Below, piece after piece: positions 5,997-8,801 of a stretch of 8,801 nucleotides of DNA. The notes beneath the pieces were generated by a model that saw only the letters and a program-made list of their open reading frames with translations, was not told where the DNA came from and searched no databases. How positions within the stretch are numbered: position 1 is the stretch's first letter; each line of letters opens with the position of its first letter. This stretch comes from Clostridia bacterium (GTDB lineage Bacteria; Bacillota_A; Clostridia; Christensenellales; UBA1242). The position numbers were made by a program, and so were the translations under genes. Where the stretch lies: positions 1 through 8,801 of the forward strand of contig JAQVQJ010000046.1 of the NCBI GenBank assembly GCA_028701635.1, read 5' to 3'.

Positions 5997-6800
5997 ATGA
6001 AAACGACATTAGATTTACCTAAATTTCAAGTTATAAGATCAGGTTTTAGTTACCTAGTTTTAGAAATGGTAAGTGGTGAAAAAAAGTTTGTTTTAAATAA
6101 AATTAGAGAAAAGAAATTTAAACCATCAGAATTAAATATTAATCGAAGAATTTTAAGTCATTGGAAACAATATGGCTTACTTGATACAAGAGAAAAGAAT
6201 ACTACTACTATGCTTAGTTTTTTAGAATTGTTTTGGCTACAAGTTGCTATGGAGTTAAGACATTTTGGGGTTTCACTTGAAAATATAAAAATTACAAAAG
6301 AGTCATTTTTTAAAAATTCAAATGCAGTTTTATTGGAAACATATCTATTAAGATCATTTATTCATAAAGATAAAGATTTTTTTATGATTGTTGCTCCAGA
6401 TGGTAGAGCAGATGTGGGAACTAGAGATGAGATTGATTTTTCCGAGTTAGTTGGATATATAAAAACTAATTATATAAAAATAAATTTTAATATTATTAAA
6501 AATTATTTTCTCAAAGAAAAAAATGATTTAGTGTCCAAAGAAGATATTCCAAACTATCTTGCTGACAAAGAAACTTCTATTATTGATATTTTGCGATCTG
6601 GTAATTATGAGGAAATAAATATTAAATTCAATAATGGAGTTATTAGTCATATTTCAAAAAAAGATATTGAAAACAATCCTAACCCATATAAGATTTTGGG
6701 TGAGATTGTTAAAAATGGTGGAGAATTCGGAAGTATTACATTTAAAATTAAAGATGGAAAATTTGTGTCAGTAGAAACAGATGTTATGGAAAAACCATAA
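5997..6800 (+). CDS. MerR-like HTH transcriptional regulator
   Basis: This is a 267-residue protein from ATG 5997. An in-frame TTG at 5967 would add ten residues, but it lies inside the promoter and repeat, so I prefer the ATG. Residues about 42-62 (PSELNINRRILSHWKQYGLL) resemble a MerR-type recognition helix and the following Trp-Lys-x-Tyr-Gly-Leu segment. LSFLELFWLQVAMELRHFGV (about 72-92) resembles the second helical half of that winged-HTH fold, with 'eLR.fGvsl..I'. The rest (95-267) is an unrecognised sensory or oligomerising region with no metal-binding cysteine pattern. It sits downstream of a dense repeat array and upstream of the recombinase, which suggests control of element gene expression or excision. 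Gene symbol and ligand are unknown. Confidence 0.7.
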   Translation: MKTTLDLPKFQVIRSGFSYLVLEMVSGEKKFVLNKIREKKFKPSELNINRRILSHWKQYGLLDTREKNTTTMLSFLELFWLQVAMELRHFGVSLENIKITKESFFKNSNAVLLETYLLRSFIHKDKDFFMIVAPDGRADVGTRDEIDFSELVGYIKTNYIKINFNIIKNYFLKEKNDLVSKEDIPNYLADKETSIIDILRSGNYEEINIKFNNGVISHISKKDIENNPNPYKILGEIVKNGGEFGSITFKIKDGKFVSVETDVMEKP

Positions 6801-6801
6801 C
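6783..6801 (+). terminator. hairpin spanning the regulator stop codon
   Basis: The sequence gttatgg (6783-6789) pairs perfectly with ccataac (6795-6801) around an aaaaa loop and includes the TAA stop. No T run follows, so it may be an RNA-stability or read-through element rather than a terminator. Confidence 0.3.
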
Positions 6802-6887
6802 TTACGTACTGAATGCCTCAGACGTTTTAAATAAGAAATAAGGTAAGGCCACTAGACGAACTAGAGCCAAATCACAGCAAAAAGCTT

Positions 6888-7031
6888 GTGAAAAAAGAAA
6901 AATATATTGAGTTATGTATGAATAAACTTCATTTAACTCGAGAAGAAGCAATAAGAACTGTTAGTTATTTAGAAGCTCTAATACAGAAAGTAATAAAAGA
7001 AGAAATAGAAAATTATGACAAACGAAAATAA
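6888..7031 (+). CDS. small helical protein overlapping the recombinase start
   Basis: This is a 47-residue, highly charged helical protein starting at GTG 6888 (MKKEKYIELCMNKLHLTREE...). It ends 17 bases inside the recombinase gene, which implies translational coupling. It is not recognised. The same frame stays open and protein-like upstream back to 6831 (KVRPLDELEPNHSKKLVK), where there is no standard start codon. An ATG at 6813 in that frame is separated by an in-frame TAA (6828-6830). The true protein may therefore start at a non-standard codon, or its 5' end may have been damaged. Position and size suggest an accessory factor for the recombinase, such as a small directionality or regulatory protein, but that is only inference. 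Confidence 0.5.
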   Translation: MKKEKYIELCMNKLHLTREEAIRTVSYLEALIQKVIKEEIENYDKRK

Positions 7032-8604
7032 AAGGATACCATTGGTATACGATCGTGTTTCTTCTGAACGCCAAAAACGTGATGGTGGAGGTTTGGAGTC
7101 TCAAGAACAACGATGTCGACAATTTTGTATTGAAAAAGGATACGGTGAACCTGAAAAGGTTTTTAATGATAGTTTTACGGGTGGAGGTGACTTTATGAAA
7201 AGACCAGCAATGAGAGAACTTATAGATTACATAATAGCAAGACCACATAATAGTTATGTTGTTGTGTTTGATGATTTAAAAAGATTTGCACGTGATGTGA
7301 TAAAACACTGGGAGTTAAGAGCACTATTTAAAAAGTTAGATGTATTACTTATCTCTCCCAATTTTGAATTTAAAGAAGATAGTGAAGAGGGTTGGCTGCA
7401 CGAGACCATAACCGCAACATTTAATGAATATGACAGAAGAACAAATGCTCGTCAGGTTGTACAAAAACAAAAGGCTCGTATGGAAAGAGGTTATTGGGCT
7501 TTTCACGCGCCTAAAGGATATACAATGCAGAAGACTGAAAATGGAAATGTGTGTATGGTAAATGATAAAGGATTAATTTTAAAAGAAGGATTGGAAGGTT
7601 TTGCATATAAAAAGTTTATTAAGCAAATTGATTTAGCTAGATTTTTACAGGAAAAAGGTTTTTTCTCAAAAAGATGTCCAGCTGAAAAGTATCTAGAAAC
7701 AACAAAAAAGATTTTAATGAATTCTTTCTACTCAGGGTATATTGAGTATGAACCCTGGGGAATAAAAATATTAAAAGGTAAACATAAGGCTATAATTTCT
7801 GATGATGTCTTTTGTGCTAATCAAAAAAGATTGAATGGAGAAAGTAAAATTGGTGTTACTAGACAAGATTTAAGAGATGATTTTGCTTTACGTGGCCAAG
7901 TAAAATGTAATGAATGTGGAAACCCTCTAACAGCTTATTATTCAACAGGTAAGATGAAGAAAAAGTACCCTTATTATTCTTGTCAGAATAAAGGGTGTAG
8001 TTTGCGAAGTAAGACAATAAGTAAAAAATTAATTGATGATGACTTTAAAAAACTAGTAAAAGAAAATAAACCCAAACAGGATTTAATAGATATTACTGGA
8101 ATGATGTTTGAAGATTTATGGAATGATGAAATGAAAGGAATTGTAAACCAGTCAGGGTTATTGAATAAGCAAAAAGATAAACTTGAAGAAGAGATCGGTA
8201 TGCTAGCTGATGAGTCAATTAGTACAAAGAATATAATAGTAAAAAAGAGTTACCAAAAAAGAATTGAAGAAAAGTCTATAGAATTAGAGCAAATTGTGAA
8301 AAATTTAGGAAAGGAAATTAACTACAAAGTTCCTTATCGAACTTCTTATGAAAAAATTACAGGAATGATAAAAAGCCCATACAAAATATGGGAAAAGGGG
8401 ACAGTAAAACAAAAACAAGAATTGTTTTCCTTTATGTTTGACGACCAAATAACCTATGTGAAAGAAATAGGTTATCGAACTCCAGAAAAGTCTTGTCTTT
8501 ATAAGTTGTTTGACCAAATTGAGGCAGGTCATACCTTTGAAGTGGAGATGGCGGGAATCGAACCCGCGTGCGGAGGGAACTCTTGTATAAGTCTACATGT
8601 TTAA
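7015..8604 (+). CDS. large serine recombinase (integrase of the element)
   Basis: This 529-residue enzyme catalyses site-specific integration and excision through a phosphoserine-DNA link. The resolvase domain (about 8-150) has YDRVSSERQ, with S16 as the likely nucleophile, and DDLKRFARD (86-94) with the conserved arginines. A recombinase DNA-binding domain (about 165-275) follows. The zinc ribbon uses C298-x2-C301 and C323-x4-C328, and a coiled-coil segment spans about 375-440. This is the standard order for large serine integrases. The last 19 codons are not family sequence: from codon 511 the gene runs into attR and the antisense strand of ssrA, giving the tail EMAGIEPACGGNSCISLHV. The functional C-terminus in the excised circle would differ. 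The ATG at 7015 overlaps the upstream small ORF. The transcript converges on ssrA. Confidence 0.93.
   Translation: MTNENKRIPLVYDRVSSERQKRDGGGLESQEQRCRQFCIEKGYGEPEKVFNDSFTGGGDFMKRPAMRELIDYIIARPHNSYVVVFDDLKRFARDVIKHWELRALFKKLDVLLISPNFEFKEDSEEGWLHETITATFNEYDRRTNARQVVQKQKARMERGYWAFHAPKGYTMQKTENGNVCMVNDKGLILKEGLEGFAYKKFIKQIDLARFLQEKGFFSKRCPAEKYLETTKKILMNSFYSGYIEYEPWGIKILKGKHKAIISDDVFCANQKRLNGESKIGVTRQDLRDDFALRGQVKCNECGNPLTAYYSTGKMKKKYPYYSCQNKGCSLRSKTISKKLIDDDFKKLVKENKPKQDLIDITGMMFEDLWNDEMKGIVNQSGLLNKQKDKLEEEIGMLADESISTKNIIVKKSYQKRIEEKSIELEQIVKNLGKEINYKVPYRTSYEKITGMIKSPYKIWEKGTVKQKQELFSFMFDDQITYVKEIGYRTPEKSCLYKLFDQIEAGHTFEVEMAGIEPACGGNSCISLHV
8543..8559 (+). repeat. attR core (17-bp direct repeat, inside ssrA)
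   Basis: This is the exact copy of 48-64. Here it continues uninterrupted into the tmRNA T arm (gaacccgc), so this side keeps the functional gene. It is also coding sequence for recombinase residues 510-515. Confidence 0.85.
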
Positions 8605-8801
8605 TTTATTCAATGGTTTAAATGTTTATTCTTAAGAATAAATAAGAAAAATAAACATCGAGCCCTCAATTGTTAGAACCTAAAATGGACGGTCGTAGAT
8701 TCTTAACCCGATAAATTATGCCCACAATCTATATCGGATGTCTAGAGGTGGACACTTGCCTGACCTAAATTAGGCGAAAGCAAGAGCAAGATTTCCAAAA
8801 T
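8543..8801 (-). ncRNA. ssrA: transfer-messenger RNA, 3' part (5' end beyond the window)
   Basis: tmRNA rescues stalled ribosomes by acting first as alanyl-tRNA and then as mRNA for a degradation tag. Read on the minus strand, the gene ends with a tRNA-like T arm (GCGGG-TTCGATT-CCCGC, 8567-8551) and acceptor strand CATCTCC plus discriminator A. CCA is not encoded. At the other end, the reading frame F-G-N-L-A-L-A-F-A followed by TAA (8770-8772) is the C-terminal part of the tag, immediately followed by a short hairpin around the stop as in other tmRNAs. Between them is structured sequence for the pseudoknots. The 5' tRNA half and the start of the tag lie past 8801. Despite the insertion the 3' end is intact. 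Confidence 0.88.

Larger units (their letters stand above)
48..8559. mobile_element. integrated element in the 3' end of ssrA (tmRNA)
   Basis: The element is bounded by an exact 17-bp direct repeat, tggagatggcgggaatc, at 48-64 and 8543-8559. The right copy is part of an intact tmRNA 3' end on the minus strand; the left copy is the displaced copy. Inside, a large serine recombinase lies immediately next to the right copy, a MerR-like regulator lies upstream of it, and a methyltransferase/ATPase/HEPN-like cargo fills the left half. There are no phage structural, conjugation or replication genes that I can recognise. It is therefore best described as a small integrative island, or a satellite-like defence island, rather than a complete phage or ICE. 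The boundaries are seen in the sequence; the mechanism is inferred from the recombinase. Confidence 0.85.

Noticed and set aside
6849..6869. Degenerate tRNA fragment (ctag-acgaa-ctag hairpin)
   Set aside because: Only a four-base stem is present, with no T-arm or acceptor pairing around it. It is more likely part of the open frame leading into the small gene.
6961..7248. Minus-strand 95-codon open frame
   Set aside because: It lies antisense within the small ORF and the recombinase resolvase domain, with low-complexity Phe/Leu-rich composition typical of antisense shadows.
8305..8532. Minus-strand 75-codon open frame
   Set aside because: It is a shadow of the recombinase C-terminal coding region with no recognisable protein features.

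Overview
This AT-rich window appears to hold one complete integrated genetic element (about 48-8559) sitting in the 3' end of a host tmRNA gene (ssrA), plus a short stretch of host DNA on each side. The partial tmRNA is on the minus strand at the right edge. Its last 17 bases, tggagatggcgggaatc on the plus strand, are repeated exactly at 48-64, as expected for attL and attR. A large serine recombinase gene next to attR is the evident integrase. Low GC, weak or absent Shine-Dalgarno sequences, very short leaders, TAA at every stop, and a serine recombinase with a tRNA-like tail suggest a small-genome bacterium, possibly of the Patescibacteria (CPR). That assignment is inference; nothing here fixes the taxon.

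Layout: (1) 48-216, an unusual nested inverted-repeat region at the left end. It contains the att core, an inverted copy of the tmRNA 3' end split by a 25-nt hairpin, and a hairpin terminator. (2) 382-5017, a three-gene cargo: a 613-aa protein ending in a DUF4209/HEPN-like domain, a complete DNA cytosine-5 methyltransferase, and a GHKL (Hsp90/MutL-type) ATPase whose start overlaps the methyltransferase end and whose C-terminus also carries an R-x4-H HEPN-like motif. No recognisable restriction endonuclease is present. (3) 5032-5285, a terminator hairpin followed by an apparently structured RNA with a 12-bp hairpin and a 10-bp pseudoknot. (4) 5288-5746, a zinc-ribbon, single-pass membrane protein. 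(5) 5750-5987, a dense array of ACTCG-type direct repeats and inverted repeats upstream of (6) a MerR-like DNA-binding regulator (5997-6800). (7) A small ORF translationally overlapped with (8) the serine recombinase (7015-8604), which reads through attR into the antisense strand of ssrA.

How the parts may work together (inference): the recombinase inserts and excises the element at ssrA, and the regulator with its repeat array probably controls element genes. The 382-5017 cluster looks like a defence or modification module: the methyltransferase would mark self DNA, the GHKL ATPase would act as a nucleotide-driven sensor or switch, and one or two HEPN domains would act as RNase effectors. 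I do not recognise this gene combination as a named system. The other notable point is that the recombinase frame is open across the att core on both sides. Excision would replace the last 14 residues with an 80-residue tail encoded by the left end of the element.
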